Origin: Pseudomonas triticicola
GTDB taxonomy: Bacteria; Pseudomonadota; Gammaproteobacteria; Pseudomonadales; Pseudomonadaceae
Length of the DNA: 64,000 nucleotides
Direction of reading: 5' to 3'
Assembly (NCBI RefSeq): GCF_019145375.1
Contig: NZ_JAHSTX010000001.1
Span: 2,827,001-2,891,000 of the forward strand
Position 1 is the first letter of the stretch. Each line of letters opens with the position of its first letter. Position numbers and translations under genes: made by a program. Under the pieces are notes generated by a model, which saw only the letters and a list, made by a program, of their open reading frames with translations, was not told the origin of the DNA and did not search any database. This document shows, piece after piece, positions 28,512 to 38,700 of the stretch.

Positions 28512-29590
28512 AGCGCGCCTCGGTACAGATTCAATTGGCCCAGAGTTACGGCGCGCATGTCATCGCCGTTCTGCCACGCCAAGTGCCAATCCAGGGTCTG
28601 CGCCAGGCACGCCTGCAACGACCAGCGCGGCTGCCAGCCGAGTACCTGCCGCGCGCGACTGCTGTCCAGACGCAGCAGACCGGCTTCGTGCAGTTCACTC
28701 GGTTCGATGCGCAGACCACGGGCTTGCGGCCAGCGATTGGCAAGTAGTTCAACCACTTCACCGACGCTGCACATGTCTGCCTCGCCGGGGCCGAAGTTCC
28801 ACGCGCCAGCATATTCCGGGCCGTATTCGTACAGCGCGGCAGCCAATTGCAGATATCCGGCCAGCGGCTCCAGCGCGTGCTGCCACGGGCGCACCGCTTG
28901 AGGGTAACGCAGGGTTACCGGCTCGTCGGCAGTCCAGGCTTTCAGTACGTCGGGGATCAGTCGCTCCGGCGCAAAATCACCACCGCCCAGCACATTGCCG
29001 GCGCGTGCGGTCGCCAGGGCCAGACCGTGTTCGGCATGTTTGTCCGCCGGGAAAAACGACGCGGCATAGGACTGCGCGAGCAATTCGCAGCAGGCCTTGC
29101 TGCTGCTGTATGGATCGTGACCACCGAGGGCTTCGTCTTCGCGGTACGGCCACAACCATTCCTTGTTGGCGTAAACCTTGTCGGTGGTCACCAGTACGCA
29201 GGCGCGCACGCCGCCAACCTGACGAATCGCTTCGAGCAGGTTCAGCGTACCCATGACATTGCTTGAATAGGTGCCGAGCGGATCGCGATAGCCTTCGCGC
29301 ACCAAGGGCTGCGCCGCCAGATGCAGGACGATTTCAGGCTCGGTCTCGGCGATGATTTCCAGCAAGGCGCCGAGGTCACGCAAGTCACCGCGCTGATCGT
29401 TGATGCCCTCGCTGACCCGCGCCAGTTCGAACAGGCTCGGTTCGGTCGATGGGTCCAGAGAAAAACCGCTGACTTGCGCACCAAGGCTTTGCAGCCACAG
29501 GGTCAGCCAACTGCCCTTGAAACCGGTGTGTCCGGTGACCAGCACGCGTTTGCCACGCCAGAAATCCGCATTCAAGCCCATTGCTTCCAT
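28508..29590 (-). CDS. rfbG: CDP-glucose 4,6-dehydratase
   Basis: A 360-aa extended SDR that converts CDP-glucose to CDP-4-keto-6-deoxyglucose. [19 protein letters not shown] is the family-specific NAD motif; [12 protein letters not shown] and [17 protein letters not shown] hold the catalytic residues. Start choice: GGGGAGG lies just before the ATG at 29590, which overlaps rfbF by 19 bp; an ATG at 29581 (MGLNADFW) is possible but farther from that site. Confidence 0.95.
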   Translation of the reverse strand: MEAMGLNADFWRGKRVLVTGHTGFKGSWLTLWLQSLGAQVSGFSLDPSTEPSLFELARVSEGINDQRGDLRDLGALLEIIAETEPEIVLHLAAQPLVREGYRDPLGTYSSNVMGTLNLLEAIRQVGGVRACVLVTTDKVYANKEWLWPYREDEALGGHDPYSSSKACCELLAQSYAASFFPADKHAEHGLALATARAGNVLGGGDFAPERLIPDVLKAWTADEPVTLRYPQAVRPWQHALEPLAGYLQLAAALYEYGPEYAGAWNFGPGEADMCSVGEVVELLANRWPQARGLRIEPSELHEAGLLRLDSSRARQVLGWQPRWSLQACLAQTLDWHLAWQNGDDMRAVTLGQLNLYRGAL

Positions 29591-30345
29591 GGGGCCTCCC
29601 CGCTCTGCCACAGCGCTTCGAGATGGTTCTTGTCGCGCAGCGTGTCCATCGGTTGCCAGAAGCCGTCGTGTTCAAACGCTTTCAATTGCTCTTCGCGGGC
29701 CAGACGCGCCAACGGCTCGGCTTCCCAGGTGGTTTCATCGCCAGCGATGTAGGGCAAGACTTTCGGCGACAGGACGAAGAAGCCGCCATTGATCCAGCCG
29801 CCGTCGCCACGGGGTTTTTCAGTGAAGCCGAGGACCTGATCGCCTTGACGCTCAAGTGCACCGTAGCGCCCCGGTGGCTGCACGGCAGTGACCGTCGCCA
29901 GGCGACCATGGCCCTTGTGGTAATCGACCAATTCACGGATGTTCAAATCGGAAACGCCGTCGCCGTAGGTGAAGCAGAACGCGTCTTCATCCTTGAGGTA
30001 ACGGCCGGCACGCAAGAGGCGGCCACCGGTCATGGTCTCCTCGCCGGTGTCGATGAGGGTCACGCTCCACGGCTCGCTGTAGTTCTGATGTACGTCCATG
30101 CGGTTTTCACGCATGTTGAAAGTGACGTCGGAGGTGTGCAGGAAATAGTTGGCGAAGAAGTCCTTGATCGCGTAGCCCTTGTAGCCCAGGCAGATGACGA
30201 AGTCGTGGATCCCGTGAGCGGAATACTGCTTCATGATGTGCCAGAGAATTGGCTTGCCGCCGATCTCGATCATCGGCTTGGGCTTGAGGTGCGATTCTTC
30301 GCTGATGCGCGTGCCGAGGCCACCCGCCAAAATTACTGCCTTCAT
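29572..30345 (-). CDS. rfbF: Glucose-1-phosphate cytidylyltransferase
   Basis: A 257-aa nucleotidyltransferase making CDP-glucose from CTP and glucose-1-phosphate. The N-terminus [18 protein letters not shown] and [19 protein letters not shown] are typical for RfbF, and [14 protein letters not shown] carries the metal-binding Asp. It is the first gene of the long minus-strand glycan unit and starts the CDP-sugar branch. A GAGGGG ribosome site lies upstream. Confidence 0.96.
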   Translation of the reverse strand: MKAVILAGGLGTRISEESHLKPKPMIEIGGKPILWHIMKQYSAHGIHDFVICLGYKGYAIKDFFANYFLHTSDVTFNMRENRMDVHQNYSEPWSVTLIDTGEETMTGGRLLRAGRYLKDEDAFCFTYGDGVSDLNIRELVDYHKGHGRLATVTAVQPPGRYGALERQGDQVLGFTEKPRGDGGWINGGFFVLSPKVLPYIAGDETTWEAEPLARLAREEQLKAFEHDGFWQPMDTLRDKNHLEALWQSGEAPWKQWA

Positions 30346-30481
30346 CGTCTCCCCTCTCTTTCTTCACCGGGCTGCGCATGGCTTTCTTGAGCGTTGCGGG
30401 CCAACTGCCTCTACCTTTTGCCGGACGGGGCGCCGGTGCAGTGACCGCTAGCGCTCGTTTTATGGCGATTTGAGGGGAGCT

Positions 30482-30497
30482 TGCAGGAAACGCGCCA
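30482..30497 (-). promoter_or_regulatory. Possible sigma54 promoter of the rfbF glycan operon
   Basis: The minus strand reads TGGCGCGTTTCCTGCA, with GG-N10-GC spacing but two mismatches to the consensus. It is 137 bp upstream of rfbF in the only large gap before that gene. If real, glycan synthesis would be under RpoN and perhaps FleQ control. Confidence 0.35.
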
Positions 30498-30549
30498 GCT
30501 CGCGCGCACCGTATACCAGCTCTATTAGTTGCGTTTACGCGCTGCCATG

Positions 30550-30584
30550 AAAAAAGGGGGCCCGATCCACTGGATCGGGCCCCC
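30550..30584 (-). terminator. Strong terminator of the RTX gene
   Basis: A 14-bp G/C-rich inverted repeat (GGGGGCCCGATCCA and its complement, 30556-30584) is followed on the minus strand by a T6 run. It lies 46 bp after the RTX stop and isolates that gene from the rfbF operon. Confidence 0.88.
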
Positions 30585-30629
30585 TTCGTTACAGGCTGCG
30601 AAAACCGTTAATTACGGCAATCGGTCAAA

Positions 30630-33600
30630 TCAGCCAAACATGGCAAACCCATCACCATTGAGTGGCAGAACATCACCGTTGGCCGCTATGAAGTGTTCGA
30701 TGGTGTTGCCACCCGCGAACCAGTCTTGCAGCTTTACCCCCTGGGCGGTGGGGTCAGACACAGGGTAATAACCGTCATTGAGGTATAGGTCATCACCCAC
30801 CCGTGCGAGTTGCAATGACTGGGCCGACTGAATGTTGTTCAGTTTCAGCGTGTCATTGAGACTTAGCCCATCGTCACGGATGGTCACCAACTGGGCGGTG
30901 TTGACGATGTAGGTGTCGTCACCCGCCCCCCCATTGGCAAAGCCACCAGAGCTCATTTGCCAAGGGTAAGCATTTTTTATCCCGAGCGTCAGTGAGTCAT
31001 CGCCCGTCCCGCCCAGCAGGACAAAATTATTGCCCGTGCCCGTGAGCGTGTCGTTACCCTCGCCACCCTCTGCCTTGCCTGAAGCAACAATGATCGTGTC
31101 TCGCCCCGCCTCTCCGAAGGCCAGGGTGCCGGTGTCGTCCGCAGCACTGTAGATGTAGTCGTCACCGTAGCCGCCAAACAGCATGTCTGCTTGCGGTCCA
31201 AGGGAAATGCCGATCAGGTTGAACGGTCCGACGGCGGAGACCAGCCCGCCATACAGGGTGTCACCGCCATTACCGCCATACAGCACATCATTGCCCAGCC
31301 CACCCTCGAGAAGGTTTCCGGTTGCGCTGGCTGAAATGGTGTCATCGAAGTGACTGCCGACTACTCGCTCGATATTGAGCAAGACATCACCTTGAGCATC
31401 TCCGCCCAGATTGAGGTTGGTCGTCAGATTGATGTTTACCCCTGACGCACTGGTGATGTACCAGGCACTGTCATACCCTTCTCGCCCGTCGATCCTGTCG
31501 GCACCACTACCACCAATGAAGATATCGGTGCTGGCCGAGCCGGACAGCGTGTCGTCAAAGCTACTGCCCTGATAGATCTCAATGCCGGCGAAGGTGTCTC
31601 CCGCCGCGTCGCCGCTGTTGGCGTTGGTTTTCAGGTCAATGGTCACGGCGCTTTCGGACTGCTCGTAGCTGACCACGTCCTGGCCCAGCAGGCCATCGAA
31701 CGCCATGGCCGCACTGGATGCAATGAAAGTATCGTTGAAACCGGTGCCACGCAGGCCCTCGATGCTGACGTAGGTGTCCCCCGCCGCGATCCCCGAATGC
31801 ACGCCTGTCTTGAGGTTGATATTGACCGCTACCGTGCTGTCCGCATAGCCCACGGTGTCGATCCCGGCGCCGCCGATAAACTGGTCGGCTCCACCACCGC
31901 CGAACAACACGTCATTACCCGCCCCACCCGTAATGATGTTGTCGATGGCGTTGCCGTATCCGGTGAACGCACCGGTGCCGGTGTAGGTCAGGCGTTCGAC
32001 GTTGGCACTCAGTGCGATCTGACCGTAAGTGGTCCGCACCTCGTCAATACCCCCGCCGGACTGCTCGACCACCGTGCCGCCGGCGCCATTGAGGAAGTAC
32101 ACGTCGTCACCCGCACCGCCTTCGAAGGTGGCCGTCATCAGGTCAATGGTGAACGTGTCGTTGAAAGCGGAACCGATGACCTTCTCGATGTTGATCAGGG
32201 TATCGCCTTCGGAGTCGCCACCCACGCCTGCGCGGCCTGGAGTGTTGTAGCGAATCTCGACGTTGATCCCCGCGGCGGAAGTCGAATAGTCAACCGTATC
32301 CATGTTCCCGACAGAGCCATCGAAGGCAATGGCGCGGCCATCGGCGACGAAGATATCGTTGTAGTTGGAACCGCGAACACCTTCGATGTCGTTGAAGGTA
32401 TCGCCAGTCGCAATGCCGCTATTAACGCCGGTTTTCAGGTTAACAGTCACTGCCACCGCGCTGTCGGTGTAGCCCACCGTATCGAAGCCCGCACCGCCGA
32501 AGAACTGGTCGGCACCGCCGCCACCGAACAGCGTGTCATTACCGATGCCGCCGGTGATGATGTTGTCGATCGCATTGCCGTATCCGATGAACGCACTAGT
32601 GCCGGTATAGGTCAAGCGTTCTACATTGGCGTTCAGACTGAGCTGACCGTAGGTGGTCCGAACCTCGTCATTGCCCCCTCCAGCCTGCTCGACCACCGTG
32701 CCGCCAACACCATTGAGGAAGTACACATCGTCACCCGCGCCACCTTCGAAGGTGGCCGTAAGATTATCGAGGGTGAACGTGTCGTTGAAAGCAGAGCCGA
32801 TCACCTTCTCGATGTTGATCAGCGTATCGCCTTCGGAATCGCCTCCGATGCCTGCACGACCTGGGGTGTTGTAACGAATGTCGACGTTGATTCCGGCGGC
32901 GGAAGTCGAATAGTCCACCGCATCCATGTTCCCGACAGAGCCATCGAAGGCAATCGCGCGGCCATCGGCGACGAAGGTGTCGTTGAAATTGGAGCCACGA
33001 ATACCTTCGATGTCGGTAAAGGTGTCACCGGTGGCAATCCCCGTGTGGACGCCGGTTTTCAGGTTGACGGTGACGCCGACAGTACTGTCGGTGTAACCCG
33101 CCGTGTCGACACCCGCACCGCCGATGAATTGATCCGCGCCGCCGCCACCGAACAGCGTGTCATTACCGATGCCGCCGGTGATGATGTTGTCGATCGCATT
33201 GCCGTAGCCGGTAAACGCTGTGGTACCGGTGTAAGTCAGGCGTTCGACGTTGGCACCCAACGACTGCGAATAATAGTTGGTGCGCACTTCATCATTGCCA
33301 CCGCCGGCCTGTTCGATGACCGTGCCACCGAGACCGTTGATGATGTAAACGTCGTCCCCGGCACCGCCTTCGAAGGTCGCCGTCAGGGTATCGATGCTGA
33401 AGGTGTCGTTGAAAGCAGAGCCGATCACCTTCTCGATGTTGATCAGCGTATCGCCTTCGGAGTCGCCTCCGATGCCTGCACGACCTGGGGTGTTGTAACG
33501 AATGTCGACGTTGATTCCGGCGGCGGAAGTCGAATAGTCCACCGCATCCATGTTCCCGACAGAACCATCGAAGGCAATCGCGCGGCCATCGGCGACGAAG

Positions 33601-35558
33601 GTGTCGTTGAAGTTGGAGCCACGAATACCTTCGATGTCGGTAAAGGTGTCACCGGTGGCAATCCCCGTGTGGACGCCGGTTTTCAGGTTGACGGTGACGC
33701 CGACAGTACTGTCGGTGTAACCCGCCGTGTCGACACCCGCACCGCCGATGAATTGATCCGCGCCGCCGCCACCGAACAGCGTGTCATTACCGATGCCGCC
33801 GGTGATGATGTTGTCGATCGCATTGCCGTAGCCGGTAAACGCTGTGGTACCGGTGTAAGTCAGGCGTTCGACGTTGGCACCCAACGACTGCGAATAATAG
33901 TTGGTGCGCACTTCATCATTGCCACCGCCGGCCTGTTCGATGACCGTGCCACCGAGACCGTTGATGATGTAAACGTCGTCCCCGGCACCGCCTTCGAAGG
34001 TCGCCGTCAGGGTATCGATGCTGAAGGTGTCGTTGAAAGCAGAGCCGATCACCTTCTCGATGTTGATCAGCGTATCGCCTTCGGAGTCGCCTCCGATGCC
34101 TGCACGACCTGGGGTGTTGTAACGAATGTCGACGTTGATTCCGGCGGCGGAAGTCGAATAGTCCACCGCATCCATGTTCCCGACAGAACCATCGAAGGCA
34201 ATCGCGCGGCCATCGGCGACGAAGGTGTCGTTGAAGTTGGAGCCACGAATACCTTCGATGTCGGTAAAGGTGTCACCGGTGGCAATCCCCGTGTGGACGC
34301 CGGTTTTCAGGTTGACGGTGACGCCGACAGTACTGTCGGTGTAACCCGCCGTGTCGACACCCGCACCGCCGATGAATTGATCCGCGCCGCCGCCACCGAA
34401 CAGCGTGTCATTACCGATGCCGCCGGTGATGATGTTGTCGATCGCATTGCCGTAGCCGGTAAACGCTGTGGTACCGGTGTAAGTCAGGCGTTCGACGTTG
34501 GCACCCAACGACTGCGAATAATAGTTGGTGCGCACTTCATCATTGCCACCGCCGGCCTGTTCGATGACCGTGCCACCGAGACCGTTGATGATGTAAACGT
34601 CGTCCCCGGCACCGCCTTCGAAGGTCGCCGTCAGGGTATCGATGCTGAAGGTGTCGTTGAAAGCAGAGCCGATCACCTTCTCGATGTTGATCAGCGTATC
34701 GCCTTCGGAGTCGCCTCCGATGCCTGCACGACCTGGGGTGTTGTAACGAATGTCGACGTTGATTCCGGCGGCGGAAGTCGAATAGTCCACCGCATCCATG
34801 TTCCCGACAGAACCATCGAAGGCAATCGCGCGGCCATCGGCGACGAAGGTGTCGTTGAAGTTGGAGCCACGAATACCTTCGATGTCGGTAAAGGTGTCAC
34901 CGGTGGCAATCCCCGTGTGGACGCCGGTTTTCAGGTTGACGGTGACGCCGACAGTACTGTCGGTGTAACCCGCCGTGTCGACACCCGCACCGCCGATGAA
35001 TTGATCCGCGCCGCCGCCACCGAACAGCGTGTCATTACCGATGCCGCCGGTGATGATGTTGTCGATCGCATTGCCGTAGCCGGTAAACGCTGTGGTACCG
35101 GTGTAAGTCAGGCGTTCGACGTTGGCACCCAACGACTGCGAATAATAGTTGGTGCGCACTTCATCATTGCCACCGCCGGCCTGCTCGATGACCGTGCCAC
35201 CGAGACCGTTGATGATGTAAACGTCGTCCCCGGCACCGCCTTCGAAGGTCGCCGTCAGGGTATCGATGCTGAAGGTGTCGTTGAAAGCAGAGCCGATCAC
35301 CTTCTCGATGTTGATCAGCGTATCGCCTTCGGAGTCGCCGCCGATGCCTGCACGACCTGGGGTGTTGTAACGAATGTCGACGTTGATCCCGGCGGCAGAT
35401 GCCGAGTAATCAACAGTATCTAAATTCGCCCCCCCATCGATCTTGTCTGCACCGGCTCCGCCCATTATCAGATCATTGCCCGCCCATCCGATGATCTCAT
35501 CATCACCACTCGTACCTACCAGCGTATCCGCGCCGTTTGTTCCGTTTATGACCGCCAT
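30630..35558 (-). CDS. Large RTX calcium-binding repeat protein (1642 aa), FliA-type promoter
   Basis: The N-terminus starts directly with RTX nonapeptides (GTNGADTLVGTSGDDEIIG, then GGAGADKIDGGANLD) and has no signal peptide. Residues about 48-1295 are six 208-aa repeats, each with GGAGDD- and GGIGNDTLFGGGGADQF-type RTX motifs. A further RTX block (LEGGLGNDVLYGGNGGDTLYGG) follows near 1450, and the end (LQLARVGDDLYL, VKLQDWFAGGNTIEHFI) resembles the haemolysin-type C-terminal domain of type I secretion substrates. No catalytic domain is seen. No type I secretion genes lie in the window. It has its own sigma28-like promoter and terminator, inside a flagellar glycosylation island. A surface or filament-associated protein is likely; function unknown. 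Confidence 0.92.
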   Translation of the reverse strand: MAVINGTNGADTLVGTSGDDEIIGWAGNDLIMGGAGADKIDGGANLDTVDYSASAAGINVDIRYNTPGRAGIGGDSEGDTLINIEKVIGSAFNDTFSIDTLTATFEGGAGDDVYIINGLGGTVIEQAGGGNDEVRTNYYSQSLGANVERLTYTGTTAFTGYGNAIDNIITGGIGNDTLFGGGGADQFIGGAGVDTAGYTDSTVGVTVNLKTGVHTGIATGDTFTDIEGIRGSNFNDTFVADGRAIAFDGSVGNMDAVDYSTSAAGINVDIRYNTPGRAGIGGDSEGDTLINIEKVIGSAFNDTFSIDTLTATFEGGAGDDVYIINGLGGTVIEQAGGGNDEVRTNYYSQSLGANVERLTYTGTTAFTGYGNAIDNIITGGIGNDTLFGGGGADQFIGGAGVDTAGYTDSTVGVTVNLKTGVHTGIATGDTFTDIEGIRGSNFNDTFVADGRAIAFDGSVGNMDAVDYSTSAAGINVDIRYNTPGRAGIGGDSEGDTLINIEKVIGSAFNDTFSIDTLTATFEGGAGDDVYIINGLGGTVIEQAGGGNDEVRTNYYSQSLGANVERLTYTGTTAFTGYGNAIDNIITGGIGNDTLFGGGGADQFIGGAGVDTAGYTDSTVGVTVNLKTGVHTGIATGDTFTDIEGIRGSNFNDTFVADGRAIAFDGSVGNMDAVDYSTSAAGINVDIRYNTPGRAGIGGDSEGDTLINIEKVIGSAFNDTFSIDTLTATFEGGAGDDVYIINGLGGTVIEQAGGGNDEVRTNYYSQSLGANVERLTYTGTTAFTGYGNAIDNIITGGIGNDTLFGGGGADQFIGGAGVDTAGYTDSTVGVTVNLKTGVHTGIATGDTFTDIEGIRGSNFNDTFVADGRAIAFDGSVGNMDAVDYSTSAAGINVDIRYNTPGRAGIGGDSEGDTLINIEKVIGSAFNDTFTLDNLTATFEGGAGDDVYFLNGVGGTVVEQAGGGNDEVRTTYGQLSLNANVERLTYTGTSAFIGYGNAIDNIITGGIGNDTLFGGGGADQFFGGAGFDTVGYTDSAVAVTVNLKTGVNSGIATGDTFNDIEGVRGSNYNDIFVADGRAIAFDGSVGNMDTVDYSTSAAGINVEIRYNTPGRAGVGGDSEGDTLINIEKVIGSAFNDTFTIDLMTATFEGGAGDDVYFLNGAGGTVVEQSGGGIDEVRTTYGQIALSANVERLTYTGTGAFTGYGNAIDNIITGGAGNDVLFGGGGADQFIGGAGIDTVGYADSTVAVNINLKTGVHSGIAAGDTYVSIEGLRGTGFNDTFIASSAAMAFDGLLGQDVVSYEQSESAVTIDLKTNANSGDAAGDTFAGIEIYQGSSFDDTLSGSASTDIFIGGSGADRIDGREGYDSAWYITSASGVNINLTTNLNLGGDAQGDVLLNIERVVGSHFDDTISASATGNLLEGGLGNDVLYGGNGGDTLYGGLVSAVGPFNLIGISLGPQADMLFGGYGDDYIYSAADDTGTLAFGEAGRDTIIVASGKAEGGEGNDTLTGTGNNFVLLGGTGDDSLTLGIKNAYPWQMSSGGFANGGAGDDTYIVNTAQLVTIRDDGLSLNDTLKLNNIQSAQSLQLARVGDDLYLNDGYYPVSDPTAQGVKLQDWFAGGNTIEHFIAANGDVLPLNGDGFAMFG
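31674..35417 (-). repeat. Six tandem 624-bp repeats in the RTX gene
   Basis: The period is exactly 624 bp (208 codons). Units in gene order are about 35417-34794, 34793-34170, 34169-33546, 33545-32922, 32921-32298 and 32297-31674. Units 1 to 4 are almost identical at DNA level, with only isolated base changes (for instance one C/T difference at 35184 against its copies); units 5 and 6 diverge progressively (VYFLNG for VYIING, INVEIRYN in unit 6). The pattern suggests recent expansion or gene conversion at the N-terminal end. Confidence 0.9.
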
Positions 35559-35649
35559 TTATTCTTCCTTGCCTTGTTGTGAATCGGTACAGGTTCGTGT
35601 GGTGATCACAGGTCATCGCAGCGAACGTTGAAGACAGACGATTAGGTAA

Positions 35650-35677
35650 ATATCGACAGCAAATGATTACAGCTTTA
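35650..35677 (-). promoter_or_regulatory. FliA (sigma28) promoter of the RTX gene
   Basis: The minus strand reads TAAAG, 15 bp, GTCGATAT: a perfect -35, consensus spacing and six of eight -10 matches to GCCGATAA. It lies 92 bp upstream of the RTX ATG and just downstream of the terminator of the preceding gene. An AAGGAAG ribosome site precedes the ATG. Confidence 0.65.
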
Positions 35678-35726
35678 GCCGTGGCCAAAAATTCTTTCCA
35701 GAGAAGGCACTGAACAAGCTACAAAC

Positions 35727-35761
35727 AAAAAAACAGGCGGCTTTAATCAAAGGCGCCTGTT
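35727..35761 (-). terminator. Terminator of the 1200-aa glycosyltransferase gene
   Basis: AACAGGCG (35732-35739) pairs with CGCCTGTT (35754-35761), followed on the minus strand by a T run. It begins 25 bp beyond the stop codon. Confidence 0.8.
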
Positions 35762-35785
35762 CGAATGGTCACGACTGCATTTCAA

Positions 35786-38700
35786 TCAATCCGCCAACCA
35801 GCCATATTCCCAATGCCGCAAATTATCACCACGCAGTACATAGTCACGCAGTACCACCTCACGCAATTCGTCGCCCATGCGATAACTGGCATCCGGATCA
35901 GCCAGATGCATGCGGATAGCCTGCAGCCACTCATCGGTCGTATTGGTCTTGATCCGCGTGCACGGCAGGTAACCTCGGTACGCCTCGGTGTCCGTACAAA
36001 TGACCGGGTAGCCGCAAGCGCCGTATTCCAGCAGACGCAAATTGCTCTTGCAGTCGTTGAAGATATGAAACTCCAGCGGCGCCAGAGCCAAGTCGAGATT
36101 AAGGCTGGCAAGTTTCGCCGGGTATGCGTCAAGGGCGATGACGCCATGGAATTCATGCATATAAGGGCGCAAGTCATCCGGGCACATGCCAAAAAACACC
36201 CAGTCAACCTCGTCAGCAAGTTCGCGCACGACATCCGCAATCACCGCCAGGTCACCATGGTGACTGGTGCCGCCACCCCAGCCCACACGCGGTTTCTTTG
36301 AAGTACGGCGCTGGCTGCGCAGATTGCTCCAGAACTCTTTTGCCAACATGTTAGGCACCACACGGATATCGTGATGCATGTCTGACAAGGCATTGGCCAA
36401 CGGCTCGGTCGAGACCACGACGCGATCACACAAGCCGATCCCCCGGCGCACGATCCGCTCCATCTCATGCTTGTCCGGCATGTTGCGAATGTGGGCGTTG
36501 CGATGAGGCACATCGATGACGTAGTCGTCCAGTTCATAGATGCGTCGGGCTTGGAAGTAGTTGCGCAGCAGCGGAATTTCATTGACCGGTGCTTCGGTGT
36601 AACGCCCTTGCAGAATGATCACATCCGGTGCCAGCCGCTCGATTTCGACGATCGGCGGCAGATTTACGCTGTAGCGGATCTGCCCTTGCACCCTGCCCGC
36701 CGCCTCAAGCTCGATCAGCGGTTGCGTGACACGATAATGACCGATAGCCGATGCATTGATCGGCAAACCCAGAATCTTCGGCAAGGTGCTGTGGCTGAAG
36801 GGCGTCCAGCCAGCGCGCAGGCCCGGCTCGAGGGTGAAACTGGAACCGGTATGCTTGTACAACGCCAGATTGGGATTGTAGGCCGGATCCCGCGCAATGA
36901 ACGGCAGCCACCGTTTGTAGAATGTTTCTTCCTGCTGGCTGTGCGAGGTGGTTTCTTCATTGTTGACCGTCTCGATCGGCTGCGCACCAAGCGCCAGGGT
37001 CGCATAAGGCGTCCACACTACGAGATATCCCTGGCTGGCCACGCGCATGGCCAGGTCGACTTCATGCAGCGTGCGCGGCAGCTCCTGCTCGTCCAGGCCG
37101 TCAGCCGCTTCGTATACGGACTTGCGCACCATCAGGCAATCGGCGCCGACGGCGCTCAGGTTCTGCACCGCCTGCAAGCGGAACATGTACCCGGACGACT
37201 GCATCGCCTGTCCGTAGAACGGCAGACCGGCAGCGCCCTGCAAACCGAGCACCAGGCCCGCATGCAGCACATGGCCGTCGGGGTTGAAGAGTTTCGCCCC
37301 GACGATACCGACTTCCGGACGCTGGGCGTGGTTAAGCAACTCATCCAGCCAGTCACTCTGTGTGATCACGGTATAGGGGTTGAGTAACAGCACGTATTCG
37401 CCCTTCGCCTGGCCAACGGCAAAATTGCGCAATGCGGCGAGGTTACCCAGGCGCGGGTAACTCAGCACCCGCACGCGCTCGCTGCCCAGTTGCGCCATAC
37501 CGTCCAGCCAGGTGCGCGCCTCGGCTGTCTCGCTGGCGTTGTCGACCAGCAACAGTTCGTACTCGCTGTAGACGGTTTTCTCCAACAGGCTTTCGACGCA
37601 GCGTTGCAAGGCAGCGACCTGGTCGCGGGTGGAAATGATGATCGACACCAACGGGCGACGCGCATGGCGGTAATCGACCCGATTGAGCAGCTCGACGCTG
37701 CCGCGGCGCAGATCATGGGCGATCCCCAGGCGATCAAGATGTGCCGACAACAATCGCGGGTTGGTTTGCGTCACGGCTGGCAAAGACAACCATTGGCTCA
37801 GGTCGAATGACGACTCGATGGCAATTTCGGCCAGATGGCCCACCACCTGAGTGCCCTGATCCTCAACCATGCGCCAGAGCATGTCGTGAGGCGCCAGCTC
37901 TGTGAACGTCGAATCGAAACCGCCCATTGCGAGAAAAGCCGCGCGCCGAAACGCCAGCGCACGACCGACGTAAGGGAAGGTGCGCATCAGGTCCAGATTG
38001 AAGTCGGGCTTGAAGGCCGGCTCCATCGACTCACCCGCACGCAAGCTGCCTTCATCGCTGTAGACACAATCCAGATCACTATTGAAGGCGATGCGTTCCG
38101 CCATCATCAGCAAGGCCGGGGCCACCAGACGATCACCGGCGCGCAGCAAGTAGAACCAGTCGGCGCCTTCGAGCTGCGGCAGCAACTGATTGATCTGTTG
38201 CAGATAGTCTTCCTGCAACGGCAGATGGAACACCCGTTCATGCAGAACCGGCTCAGCGCAATCGTTCGACAGCACCAGTGTGAGTTCCGGCGCATAGATC
38301 TGTGCGGCGAGACTTTCCAGGGTTCGCTCCAGCGCCGCAGGGCTGCCTTGCTCATCAATCACAATGGGCACAAAACGCGGTGTGGAAGGCCACTCGGCCA
38401 AAGTGTCGGGCAGCAACCGACGCTGCACGTCACTGAGCGTGCGACACTCCAGCCACTGCGCATAAAGCTCGGAAAAACTCTGGCTTTCGCCGCCCACTTG
38501 CCATTTCTGGGCACTCTGCTTGGTGCCGAGCGTTCGGCTCAGCGGCAACTCCTCCCAGACTCTCGGTGAGTCATCGGCCTTGGGCATGGGGACATAACGC
38601 ACCCATCCCGGCGCAGGCGCCGACTCACCGCTGCGAGCCTTGAGCATTTGCAACAGCCATTGCCGTTCGACCTCAAGCGCGTCCTTCATCGCTTGCTGAG

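Noticed and set aside
31797..35423. A 1208-codon open frame antisense to the RTX gene
   Set aside because: It is a mirror of the repetitive RTX coding sequence: repeats of the same period, no start context, Val/Asp/Arg-rich composition typical of antisense frames. The minus-strand frame has real RTX motifs.
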